Part shown: in pieces, positions 24,091 to 35,729 of the stretch
Layout of the letters: each line of letters begins with the position of its first letter
How positions within the stretch are numbered: position 1 is the first letter of the stretch
NCBI RefSeq assembly: GCF_954871325.1
Contig: NC_088775.1
Coordinates: 28,187,561-28,251,560 of the forward strand
Origin: Gordionus sp. m RMFG-2023
Lineage: Eukaryota > Nematomorpha > Gordioida > Chordodea > Parachordodidae
Direction: 5' to 3'
DNA: 64,000 bases
Notes under the pieces: generated by a model
The model's database searches: none
Told to the model about the DNA's origin: nothing
The model's input: only the letters and a program-made list of their open reading frames with translations
Translations under genes and position numbers: made by a program

Positions 24091-24191
24091 TAATTATTAC
24101 CAGATCCGATATTAATAATCCAATCCAACCCCATATTGGTTTCCACATTTTTTATACCACCCATAAATCCAAACTTATTGTAGTATTTCAA

Positions 24192-24372
24192 GTAATTATA
24201 TAATATTTTATTTTAATAATCTAATATTTTATTTCAATAATGTCTTTATCTGTTTTTTATGTCCTTTTATATAAAATACATTTATTTATTTATTTATTTT
24301 TAATACATTAATTAAATTTAATACAATATATCATTTTATCTTTTTATTATGCCTTGAAGGTATTCTATTACA
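24192..24372 (-). repeat. 3' LTR of gypsy fossil
   Basis: 181 bases matching 28158-28330 closely, with the outer edge ending ATTCTATTACA on the plus strand (TGTAATAGAAT read on the element strand). It lies at the downstream end of the minus-strand element. Confidence 0.8.
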
Positions 24373-27300
24373 TCTATCCTCTCCTCTCTTTTTTTTGGCT
24401 CTCGATTTGGAACGGTATGAATTGTTTTCTTATTCGTATTGGATAACGGCTATTTGCACTTTCATTCTCTAACACGGTTTGATCAGTCGTGTCGATGTCA
24501 CCCTTATCATTTATGCTAGCATCTTTGGTTATTGAGTCTTGTATCGGATCAATATATCGGCTCAATGTATTTTCTATAGAGTTTTGTATAGGATCACTTT
24601 CATTCATTCGAGATGTTATTTGTATCGGTTCTCTTTCTCTTCCTTCCTCTCTATTTTTAATATCGGAATCATTGAACCTATGTTTTAACTGATTAATATG
24701 TATTTTCCATAACCTTAATCTAGTCTGTCTCAGCTAAAAACATCATTGGACCTGTTCTTTTAACGATGATACCTGGTATCCAAATATCTTTCTTAAAATC
24801 TTTTTATATTTTCTCATTTATATTAAAAAAAACCTGGTAGCTTGAGGCATGTATGGATGTGGATAAATTGATTATATTAATTGTAAAGGTCCTGTGGGTT
24901 GAAATTTAAGCATCATTGAACTTGGTGATTATTTAGTGGTTATTTGTGGCGTATTTCGATAATTAAATAAAAAATCTTGTATTTTATCATAATCAATATG
25001 TTTTTTTAAAAAAATTTAAAAGTTTATAATAGCCGCTCTGCTTCTCCGTTGGTTCTAGGGTGGTACGGCGCACTATATACATTTCTAATCGATAATTGTT
25101 TGCAAAATAAACTGAATTCTCTACTTTGAAAGGGGGGCCCATTATCCGTAACAATCGTATTGGGGTAACCAAAAATAGCAAAAAGTCTTAACAATAATTT
25201 ACTTACTTCAGTAAAATTATTAGTTGATAGTTTTTGTATTTCAGACCATTTACTAAAACTATCTATTATTACTAAGATATATATCTCCGTTAATGGGTCC
25301 GGCAAAATCTAAATAAATTCTTCCCCGTGGTATATTTGAGGAGGGTCATTTTCCTGTGATTGTTTTATTTCCAGGATTATTTGTCTGACATAATTCACAA
25401 TTCCTACCGTGTAATTCGATATCATCGTTAATATTTGGCCACCAAACATTCTCTTGTGCCAATAATTTTGTTTTAGTATACCCTTGATGCCCCATATGTA
25501 AAAAAGACAAAATATTTACTTGTAATTTTTTTGGAATTATGGTTCTAAATCCTGCTTCCACCGTGAGTTCATTTTGGCGCTGGAAAAACGGTTTTCGATT
25601 TTCCTCTATTATCCTCGGCCATCGTTGCAATGTAACGTGACACCTTTGATAATACCGGGTCATTTCTTGTGTGTGCTTTTATATCTAACGCTGTAATAAA
25701 TTGTGGAGCATCCGATACTATTAAATTAATATCTAACTCTTCCCAAGTAGATGGTTCACCGTCAATTGGGAACCGGGATAGCATATCCGCATTACTATTT
25801 TTTTTGTCCCTTTCAGTTGCAATTCATAATCATAATTGGCTAGTAATAATGGCCACCGTACTAATCTTGAGGACATATCTGTTATTCTTTTATGTGGATT
25901 GAGTAGCGATATCAGTGGTTTATGATCTGTAATAATAATAAAATGTTTGCCAATTAAATATTGTTTAAATTTAATTAGTCCAAACATGATTGCTAAAGCT
26001 TCACGCTCTATCTGACTATAATTTCGTTCGGTTGCATTTCAGGTTCGAGACGCGAAACTAATTAGTTTTTCCTCGTTGTTAATTATATGAGATATAACGG
26101 GCCCTATTCCTTGTTGCGACGCATCCGCAGCTAGAATTATTGGTTTTCCCGGATTATAATGAGTTAAAATTGGTACTTCTAATATTATTTTATTTTACAT
26201 TATTAATTACTATTGTTTCATTATTCATCCATTTCCATGGCACGTTTTTTCGTAACAGTCGAAATAATGGCGCTGCCATCGTTGAACAGTTCTTTATAAA
26301 TTTTTGATAATAGTTAATTATACCGATAAAAGCTTGTAATTCTTTAACGTTTTTCGGTAACGGTGCGTCTAAAATTGCATTGACGTTTTTATTTGTTGTT
26401 GCGATTCTCTCTTCTCTTCGCTAATGGTATGACCTAAGAATTCAATCTTTTCTTTAAATAAATTACATTTTTTTAGATTTAATTTCATACCATTTGTTTC
26501 TAACATCTTTAGCACATTTATCAAATTTTTTTTATGATTCACAATTGATTCCCTAGTAATTATTATATCAGCCAAATATACCGCTACCCCGGGTAGCCCT
26601 TTTAATAAAGAATGCATTGCTTGTTGGAAAATGGCTGGCACTGAGGCTACTCCGAACGGAAGTCGTGTGAAGCGATACAATCCACTCGGCGTGTTGATCA
26701 CTAATACTGTATATTTGGATCCATTGCCTAGTGTGGCTAACATTAATTCTGGGTAAAGGATACTTATCACTCAAAATATTAGCATTAACCGTTTGTCGGA
26801 AATCACCACAGATTCGTAAGGATCCATCTTTTTCAGTATCGGCACAATCGGAGAAGCGATATTCGAGTATTTTAGCTTTTCTATAACTCCCATGGATTCC
26901 AGTCGTTGCAATTCCGTTTCAAATTTTTCCTTCCACGCAAATGGAATCGGTCTGCTTCTAAGACATTGAAAGTTGGGGTTGGGTTTTACCGATAGCTTTG
27001 CTTTAAACCCTTTTAGTAAACCTAACTTCTTAGTAAATAATGATGAAAAGTTATGTTCAATTTTATCCTCCCAAACCTCATTAACTGTATTACATTTATT
27101 TATTTTTATTAACTTTAATTGGTTTATTAAATTTCTACCTATCAAATTAATACCATTGTTTACAATTATAAATTCATGATATATAATTTTATTCGTATAA
27201 TTAACGGGTAATATACATTTACCTTGAATCTCGATTAATACATTATTATAAGATGTTAAAATGGTATCCGTTTTTGTTACTGGTCTTTTTAAACGGTCAA

Positions 27301-28157
27301 CGTCTTTTATATTTAAATAGAGACTGCTGATCCTGTGTCAATTAAAAGTTAATATAAATTTTATCTATCAATAATTTCACCTCAAATCTTGCTCGTGACT
27401 CCTCTGAAGAATCCCAATCCTCAATTTTTTCTTCCTTCTTTTTTGGAATATCTATCGTTTGAATATATTCTTTCTTAACATGCTTCCTTCTGCATACTTT
27501 CTGTAAATGTCCTTTTATCCCACAATTATGTAAATGGTATTTAGATGGGCACTTTTATGTGATTTTCTAATCCACAACAATAACAAATAGTTTTTGAAAC
27601 TGATTTATACTTATTATACTGTTCCCTTGTTACTGTTCATATTTTATTTATCTCCTTTCCTGCAGATAATTTTTCATATGAAATCATTTCTGTTGTCTCC
27701 ATTGAAGTAACAATTTTTACAGCCTTTTCCCGTTGATTAATTTCATTAATATTTTTCATTAGTAATTCTCGACACTAATTTATCCCGTAATACTGTATTA
27801 TACATCTCTTTGAATTCACACGTCTTTGCTTTTATCTTTAATTTATTTATAAAGTAATTTTTTCTCATCTTTCTTGTTCCGTTTTAAAAAAATAATGTCT
27901 CTCCAGCATAAAATTCGTTTTCTTTGCATAATAATTTTTTAATAGTATAACTATATCATCATATGATATTTCCTCTAATGTCTTTGGCAAACACAACATA
28001 AATAATTTTGAATAAACCTCAAGTCCAATATTTGCTAATAAAAATGACTTTTTGTCTTCTATTTTGGCGATTTTAAAAATGGATTCCATCTTGATAAATA
28101 AACTTCCATCTCACACTCCTTTATATTAAATTTCTCCAATTGAAACTGCGCCATATC

Positions 28158-28330
28158 GTAATTAAATAATATTTTATTTTAATAATCTAATATTTTATTT
28201 CAATAATGTCTTTATCTGTTTTTTTATGTCCTTTTATATAAAATATTTATTTATTTTTTAATACATTAATTTAATTGAATACAATATATCATTTTATCTT
28301 TTTATTTTGCCTTGAAGGTATTCTATTACA
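28158..28330 (-). repeat. 5' LTR of gypsy fossil
   Basis: 173 bases matching 24192-24372, with small length differences in the T-rich part. A convincing target duplication could not be fixed, because the inner edges of the two copies are ambiguous by a few bases. Confidence 0.8.
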
Positions 28331-28693
28331 GTATCATTGAAGACAGCATCCTATTTGGTTTTGCCCAAAACTTTAATTTCGGAGCTATTAAATTATTTAA
28401 CACACATATTTTCGTTTTTAATAATGTTATTCGGCTAATATTTATAAAACGAGATAATTTTTTTTTTAATTTTATTTATAAATTTCAAGAGCAAGGGAGA
28501 ATGGAGAAATCAAAACTATTAAAAATCTAAGAAATTTTACTAATAAACATTAAAATATATTATTTTTTATAAAACTAATTTATTAAATTTATAAGAGGGG
28601 GAAAATGCTATCTCGTACCCACATCTTCTTCAAGCATTTATTTTAAAATATAATATAGTAAAATTATAAAATATATGTTATTTATTTATTTAG

Positions 28694-31600
28694 AAAACGA
28701 TACGATAGTAGGAGTTTGTGAAGAAAAAATATATAAGGGATGCAGGTTATGATCATGATATACTTTAGACATTTAAAATTATAGTTACAATATCTTTTTT
28801 TTAAAGAAAAAATAATATTTGTAACATAACTACTAAGACTTTGCAAATTAATAAATAAATATAGTTGCGATATGCACAAACTTTTAGTCGAAAACCAAAT
28901 TCAATTAGTTTGTACTATTGTAGAAATACGACTCTTTATCGTGACTGTAAATATGATGGTAGATAAAATATCAAAAGTCATTTCCTTTCATAATATAAAT
29001 GGGATATGGACTGTATCTATAATTATTAAGGTACATTCATAGTATTTATTAATATTTCAAAATTTCACAAATTTATTATTCTTATAAATATCATATTTTA
29101 ATTATGTAAAATATTGTGTAAAACATAATAATTTAATTATTTAGAATGGTCTTAGTATCACGGGAAATTTATTAGTTGATTGTGAAACTCTGACTCCGTA
29201 TCCATTAGTTAGAAATATGGACAACACCGGCATATTATACATACCCTTGGGAAGAGATATATGTGAAGACCCAATTTATATAATGTGCATAAAATTAAAC
29301 GATGACACACCATGCAGGTAATTAATTTTTTTTTTGCTTTAGTCCGCTAGTAATTGTGAAAAAGTTATAAAATTTAATGACGTTTGTGAGATATAGATAA
29401 GATAATCAGAAAATGCATAAAATTTTGCCCGTCAATTCAAAATAAATATTTTGTATTTTTAGATGTAGTAGGGTAGGTTATAAGCCTCCTATATTGTCAA
29501 TAATATGTGCTGGAAACAACTTTACTATAATGATAACTCATTTCTATGAGTTAAGGAATAAAATACTCCAGGTGTTTATCAATAAAAGATTATTGGAATG
29601 TGCCATCACCACTATTCAGTTAACATTTGAAGTATTAATTTTAAATATTTTTAACATATTTTTTGACTTTCATGCTTCTCAACATTTCTTTGTATACAAA
29701 TTTAGGACAAAACAGTTGATAAATCAGTAGCATTTGTCAATTGCGAAACTAAAAAGCCTTTCATATTTAGAGCTGGTCCAAGTAGGGAAATTATAGTAGC
29801 TCTTCCATTAAAGGCTCCTATTTGCTTAATCAATGAAAGTACGTTGAGTGATCTTTGCAATAAACATGCTAAAGATTATCCTTGCAGGTAATATTTTGAT
29901 ATTCTGAGAATAAGATTTGAAAAAGATAACTTTGTATCAATTATTTATTTATTGCAAGTTCGAAAAATTATTTTTTTTAAAAACTGATTAATTTCCGATT
30001 AATAATTTGAAATATTTTAAATTTTTTTTGTAAAATAAATAATCAGATTTCATTTGCATTAGTCATATTAATAAATATTTTTCAATTATAACTACATAAT
30101 TTTTTTTTTATTTATATTTTCAGATGTATCACCAGTATGGTAAAGGATCATGTAAATCTTGATATCCAATGCTTAGGCACGAATACTCAAAGAATTGTAA
30201 ATTCATATAATACTTTACAAAAAGAATTTAGAGGAGTGGACGGATGGGCGATAAAATTTGATACTACCGTATCAACTTTAACTTTTCCCGTAAATTATAT
30301 TTCGAAATAATTGTGTTATACAATCATAATATTTTAGGAAATGACCAAAATTATAGAACCCTTAGGCTTTTGTCAAAATAGTTCATCATTTCAAGAAATT
30401 GTAAAAGACGACAAATTAGCCATGATAGTTCCAGTAGGCATTAGTGCATGTAGCAGAACAATGAAATCTATTTGCGAATTATATTCTGTTAAAACACCAT
30501 GCAAGTTTATATTACTTTTAATTAGTCTTATATTTAAATAATAAACAATCTTTTATAATTTTATCTAATATATTTTGTATCCTTCTTAATTTTAACTAGA
30601 TGTGATATAACAAACATTGGAAAAAGTCGAAAGGCTATACATTTTGAATGTGAAGGATCTAATATAACATCAATAATGGATACATACAATTATGCACAAA
30701 CCGAATTAGAAAAGGTTCAGATTTCAACGGATTTTAATGATATCAACATGACAAAATGGACAATAATTGTAATTAAAAATGATGAATGAACCTTTATTAC
30801 TAACTAATTAGAATACAACAAATGTTGATGTAGAAATTGGTGATTGTACTTCATTAAATAAGATAAATCCAGTTAAAAAATCTAAAAATGAGCAAGAATT
30901 TATAATGCCCATAGGTATGCAAACATGTGCTACCAATACTAAAGGGTTTTGCACGGTTGTAAATGATAGATCGCCTTGCAGGTTATTCTTAGTTATTAAT
31001 AACATTATAACAATTTTTATCACCACCATTTCTAATTATCAAAAAAATATTAAGATGTTCTATGATCACCGAAGGTGAAAAAATATTACCAAACTTCTTA
31101 TGCCAAGGCTTGAAATTAGACGATTTGTTACTTGATTCGAATACCTTGCGCAGAGATCTAAGTAAATTGAATATAAAATCTCACGATGTTAGTAAAACCA
31201 CTCAAGTTACATTTGAAGTAAATATGTTTTATATAATATGAGCTGAAATTTATCTTAAGGACTTTACTACGCTACCAGACATATATGACTGCATATCTAA
31301 AGTTATACAATATAGAGAAATGGAAGGGAATAATGTATATTTGTCCATAAATTCTTCAGCTTGCACAAAAGAAATGCTAGACACCGGTATTTATTACAAT
31401 CCTGAGATTAAGCCTCCACTGAGTCGAGTTACATACTTTAAATCTGGACTTTTGCGAAATAAAGCTAAGCTGGCTCAAAAAAGATCTGTCATTTATGAAG
31501 GAAATGCAGTAAAACTGTAAGAATTTGAATATTTTATTTTTTATCATTGATTTGTTTTATGATTTATCTAGTAACGATAAAGAGGAGGAAGATATCATAC

Positions 31601-31890
31601 AATTGGATGATAACAAGAATGATAAATATGTGCTCAGTAAAAAAATTATCTATATAGGAGCTGCATCATTAGTTGGATTTATGGTTATGATAATTGGTAG
31701 TGCTGTAACCGCTGTATTCCTTTTCAGGAATCAATTACGAGAAAAGCATCAACAAAACTCATATATTTCTAACTCATTTCCTTCATCTCAAGCAACATTC
31801 CAAAACATCAAATACCCGATAAATGGCATTGGCATACCAAATTTTACCAAACATATTACACCGAATTCTAAAAATAATTACATGCGCTAA
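28694..31890 (+). CDS. Transmembrane protein with tandem six-cysteine modules
   Basis: Twelve exons with GT-AG introns of 37-236 bases: 28694-28745, 28865-29030, 29145-29317, 29463-29631, 29706-29887, 30124-30289, 30338-30504, 30600-30768, 30812-30981, 31055-31217, 31260-31516, 31572-31890. Together they give about 716 residues. Exons alternate: type A (about 56 codons, entering in phase 0 and leaving in phase 2, ending PC) and type B (about 55 codons, starting RC or KC, leaving in phase 0). Each A+B pair is a module of about 113 residues with six cysteines (C..C..C..PCRC..C). Five pairs are visible, the first and last diverged. The family is not recognised. The last exon carries IIYIGAASLVGFMVMIIG, a membrane segment, after an acidic stretch, and a tail of about 65 residues. 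No signal peptide was found. The first exon enters in phase 1, so the 5' end is missing or lies far upstream. An ATG at 28675 is in frame but makes a poor start. Confidence 0.8.
31572..31890 (+). CDS. Membrane-anchor and tail exon of six-Cys gene
   Basis: The final exon of the gene above (acceptor tatctag, stop TAA at 31888-31890). It starts with an acidic juxtamembrane stretch (NDKEEEDIIQLDDNKNDKY), then a hydrophobic segment of about 26 residues (IYIGAASLVGFMVMIIGSAV, then TAVFLF), then FRNQLREK as a positive stop-transfer. The tail is Ser/Asn/Pro-rich and ends NNYMR. This is the topology of a type I surface protein. Confidence 0.85.
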
Positions 31891-32507
31891 TAATTTTACA
31901 AATATAAATCTCTACTTCTGTATTTAACTTATATTTTGCCAATTATATAATCTGATATCTAATAAATTATATTAAAACTATTAACCAATCTTTCATATAA
32001 TAATCTTTCATTACTTTATAATTCTTTCTTATTTGTTTATTTAATGTTTTATTGTATCATTTTTAATCAAATAAAATATTAACCGAAATAAATAATCTGT
32101 TTTATATATATTGTTATTAAATATAGAAAGAATTCATTAAATGGTTTATTTAATCAAAATAAAGTTTAATGAATATCTAAAATAATTTTGTTCTTAAATA
32201 AACTAGAGGAGATTATATAGTGGGTTCTACTTAATTTGTTTATTAATTTTAATGGAGTTTTTAGAGGTCCAAAATTTTAAACGAGAGCCTAATTTATTCC
32301 TATATTCTGACGCAAACTTTATTTAAGAATTACCGGATCATCGAGATAATAAGGAAGCAAGTTATCAATTTAATAGTAGTTTTTAACATGAGAATAATTA
32401 CTATATGTGTTACCAAAATGGCGGGTCCAGCTGATTTACTTTTAACGACGCTTAAAAATGCATTTTAATGAATGAATCGTCAGTCAAGGTATTATATGTG
32501 TCATTGG
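31891..32507. other. 3' flank of six-Cys gene, nothing seen
   Basis: AT-rich. AATAAA-type signals (aataaa near 31961 and 32068) could serve for polyadenylation of the gene ending at 31890, but such motifs are frequent in this composition. Confidence 0.4.
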
Positions 32508-32515
32508 GTTTGACT

Positions 32516-32933
32516 CAGTGGCGTAGCTAGGAATTTTCCTTAGAGGGGGTCCATACATATAAAAGCCTGCGGGGCTTCGCTCCCCTGACAACCTTTAACG
32601 GGCCTTCGGCCCTTTTGCCCGGCCTTCGGCCGGGTTTATCTTATAAATCATAACTATATCTTAGATAATATATAATAAATATATATTTTAAATGCATCAA
32701 TAATATGTTATTATAATATAGTAGGTTATTCTCAATGACTTTATAATAATACTATCCAGAATAATTTCAATAGTAATATAATATCCTTCCACAAACATCA
32801 AGACCAGAAAAATATAAATATTAATGGTATTTATTTGATATTAAGTCACTTTTAAGTCTTTTGAACGTAATCTAAAAAAAAAAATTTGCGGAGGGGTCCA
32901 AACCCGAAAACCACCACCATAGCTACGCCACTG
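32516..32933. mobile_element. hAT MITE, 418 bp, perfect 8-bp TSD
   Basis: It is bounded by GTTTGACT at 32508-32515 and 32934-32941. The ends are CAGTGGCGTAGCTAGG and, reversed, CAGTGGCGTAGCTATGG, an almost perfect inverted repeat. Near both ends lie C/G-rich blocks (ggcctgcggggcttcgctcc; ggccttcggccgggtt) like those inside the S elements. It has no coding capacity. The terminal sequence is related to the ends of S (CAGTGGCGTCACTAGG), so it may be a short derivative of the same hAT lineage. Confidence 0.95.
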
Positions 32934-32941
32934 GTTTGACT

Positions 32942-33599
32942 AATAAATAAAAATTAATAAAAGTTTTTCGATTGCTTCCCTAGACGCTTCGTCACTGTAT
33001 TCAAAACAATTATTATAAGTTTTTATTTTACTTTTAGAAAGCTTTAAAAACTAAATTTTTTTTATATATTTCATTTTACCTTCAAAAATAATCTGTGTCA
33101 AAATATTTCTTCCAATTATTTTAAATTTATTTTGCATATATGAAACTTTCTTTTTGTATTATATCATCATTTTGATCATTATGATTATTTTTATTTTACC
33201 AAAACTTCATTGTGTGTCTTCATAAACCTCATCGTAACTTTTTATTGCTGCTTCATACTAAATATCATTGTGCATATTACCAAGCTCTATAAAACTCCAG
33301 TTTTTGTTATATATCCTTTTGTTATGTTTTACTTTATTTTACTTTAAAATTTTAAATTTTTTATTACCTAAATTAACCAGCATTTTTAAATTTTAAGACT
33401 TTTATTAATATCATCTAAGTAAACTTAATAATTTTTATTTTTATGATCTTTTACGAACGTAAAGTTAAAATATTTTTTTTGTTTCTTTGATATATAGGTA
33501 TATATATGTTTTAGAAATATCATTATATTATAATAGCTCTATAATATAAGTATTAATTTTTATAGCAAAACATTTGCCATATTATATTTAAAAATTTAA
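32942..33599. other. AT-rich spacer, no gene seen
   Basis: No coding exon, terminal repeat or recognisable element was found between the MITE and the start of element S1. Confidence 0.5.
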
Positions 33600-35729
33600 T
33601 AGATAACCAGGGGCGTCGCTAGCCTCTACATTCTCAAGGGGCTCAACTTTTTTATGGGGGAGGCGAAGCCCCGCAAACCCTCCAATTTGCAGGCCTTAAG
33701 CCCACTTTTGCCCAGCCTTCGGCCGGGTTTTATATTAACATATTATACTATTTTAATATTTACTAACTCTAAACAATTATTCTGAATTCCATATTTTGTC
33801 ATTTATTATATTTTGCATACAAAATAAACTAGCATATAAATAATTAATACAATATAAGACCTAAAAATAATATTTTTTAATACATAATCTATTACAGTAT
33901 AAAATATTTTCGATCTTTAAAATTATGCATATAAAGAATTACAAGTGATAAAAAAGGTTAATTAATTCATACATATGCCTCAATTGATAATGGTTTTTAA
34001 AAACCACATAAGGCTCAATGTTTTATAGAATGGGCTAATAAGGAAAAATTTATTAGCCTAACCAAATCAACAATTCTTGAATAAGAGAATATAAACGACC
34101 AATCCAAATCATAAAACTATATGGTGGTTAGAGCTTCCTCTTAGATGAAATGATAGAATCTTGATAGGTAATCGAGAAAATTATTGTGAAATATTAAATT
34201 TCTAAAAGATTATCTTCCATTTTTAATGATATATAAACGACTACACATTTGACCATTTTTGCTTATCTAAAATATGTAATCATATGCTTTCAGCAGCTGG
34301 AGTAATAATCTTAAATTACATAGCCACACAAATAATAGATGCTGGTTAATTTGCAGCCATAGCCATAACACTCACGATGGTAACCCATATCAGAATTTAT
34401 TAAGTTAGATAAATTGATAAAACAAAAACACTAAAAATCTTTAGAAGAAATTATGCAAGTACATTGAAGCCTTGAGTTATTTCAGTGGCGTCACTAGGGA
34501 GGGACGCAGGGACTCGAGCCTCCTGAAAAATTTGAATAGCCCCTTAAAGCAAAAAAAATTTTTTAATAGCTCTTTAATATCCCTTTGAACTAAAAATTAA
34601 TTTTTTTGATTGCCCCCTGAATGATTTCTTTTATAATTCTATTAAGTAATATATAGATTTAATTTTATTATTGAAAAATTAATAAGACTATATTTTTATT
34701 AAATGTATACTATTTTAATTATTAGATTAAATTAATACATATAAATTATGTTTTCACTATGTCAGCTTGTAATCAAATTCTGTGTTAAAAATAGAATATC
34801 AATTATCACTCACTATATATTAATTTAGCTTTAACAGTTGAATCTTAATTGACTTTTATTATTTAAATTATTATATAACCCTAATTAAATAAATATAATT
34901 ATTTATTAATTGTAAATTAACAAATTTAATATTGTAATTAGCCGAGTTCAAAATCACTAATCAATTTTTAAATTTAATTACCATGCCTCTTTCTAAAAAT
35001 AGTCTAAATAAGTTTGATTTCTTTATAAAAAGTAATTAGACATTTAGTTTATAATCCTCTATTAAATATAATTGGTTATAAAATATTAGGTAAAATGTCA
35101 CTTTTCCAGACGTATTTGACAGTTATATAATACGGTACACTTAATATTTCAATAAATTTTACTAATAAATGATTTTGATAATAAATACAAGTAACAATTT
35201 ATTCAATTCTTTATCGCCATCTATTTATTTAGAAATATTATTAAAATATAAACAACTTACCATTCATCCCACAATGGATGCAATAAATTAGATATCTCTT
35301 CTTCTCTTTTTTAATGTGTTTTTAAGAAAACTCTTTTATTCTTATTTGAAAAACAGTTTTGAGTTAAATTTTTAATACGAGTTATTTTTGATATTATTAC
35401 AAACTACTATTATTTTAAGATATAATATACCAACTAGTGGTGGTGCAAGAATAATATATAAAATCTTAATTGCTTTAATCATATTACTCTGGTTCTTATT
35501 TTATATTTAAAAAATGTTTCATTTCTAATATGGCATCCTTGATGTGTAAATAACTTAAGGCTTCAATATATTTGCATAATTTTTTCTAAAGATTTTATGT
35601 GTTAAAGTTTTATCAATTTATCTAACATAATAAATCCTGATATGAGTTAACATTGTGAGTGTCATGGCTAGGACTGCAAATTAACCAGCATCTATTATTT
35701 GTGTAGCTATATAATTTAAGATTATTACT

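Larger units (their letters stand above)
24192..28330 (-). mobile_element. Mag-like Ty3/gypsy LTR retrotransposon fossil
   Basis: A 4.1-kb element with terminal direct repeats (24192-24372 and 28158-28330). Read on the minus strand the parts are in the usual order: a gag-like region near 28090-27865, a zinc knuckle and protease region near 27560-27320, reverse transcriptase about 27145-26370, RNase H about 25990-25730, integrase zinc-binding part about 25660-25350 and integrase core about 25305-25020. Conserved words such as IVTDNGPPFQSREF and SAPYHPRTNGEAERL place it near the K02A2.6/Mag group. A primer-binding-like TGGCGCAG lies just inside the 5' LTR. The coding part is broken by several interruptions, and the two LTRs differ at a number of positions, so it is not recent. 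It lies just upstream of the six-cysteine gene. Confidence 0.9.

Noticed and set aside
25569-27179. Small plus-strand ORFs across the gypsy element
   Set aside because: They are shadows of the minus-strand pol gene.
28675-28693. ATG at 28675 as the start of the six-Cys gene
   Set aside because: It would give almost no sequence before the first cysteine and no signal peptide; a splice acceptor at 28693 is more likely.
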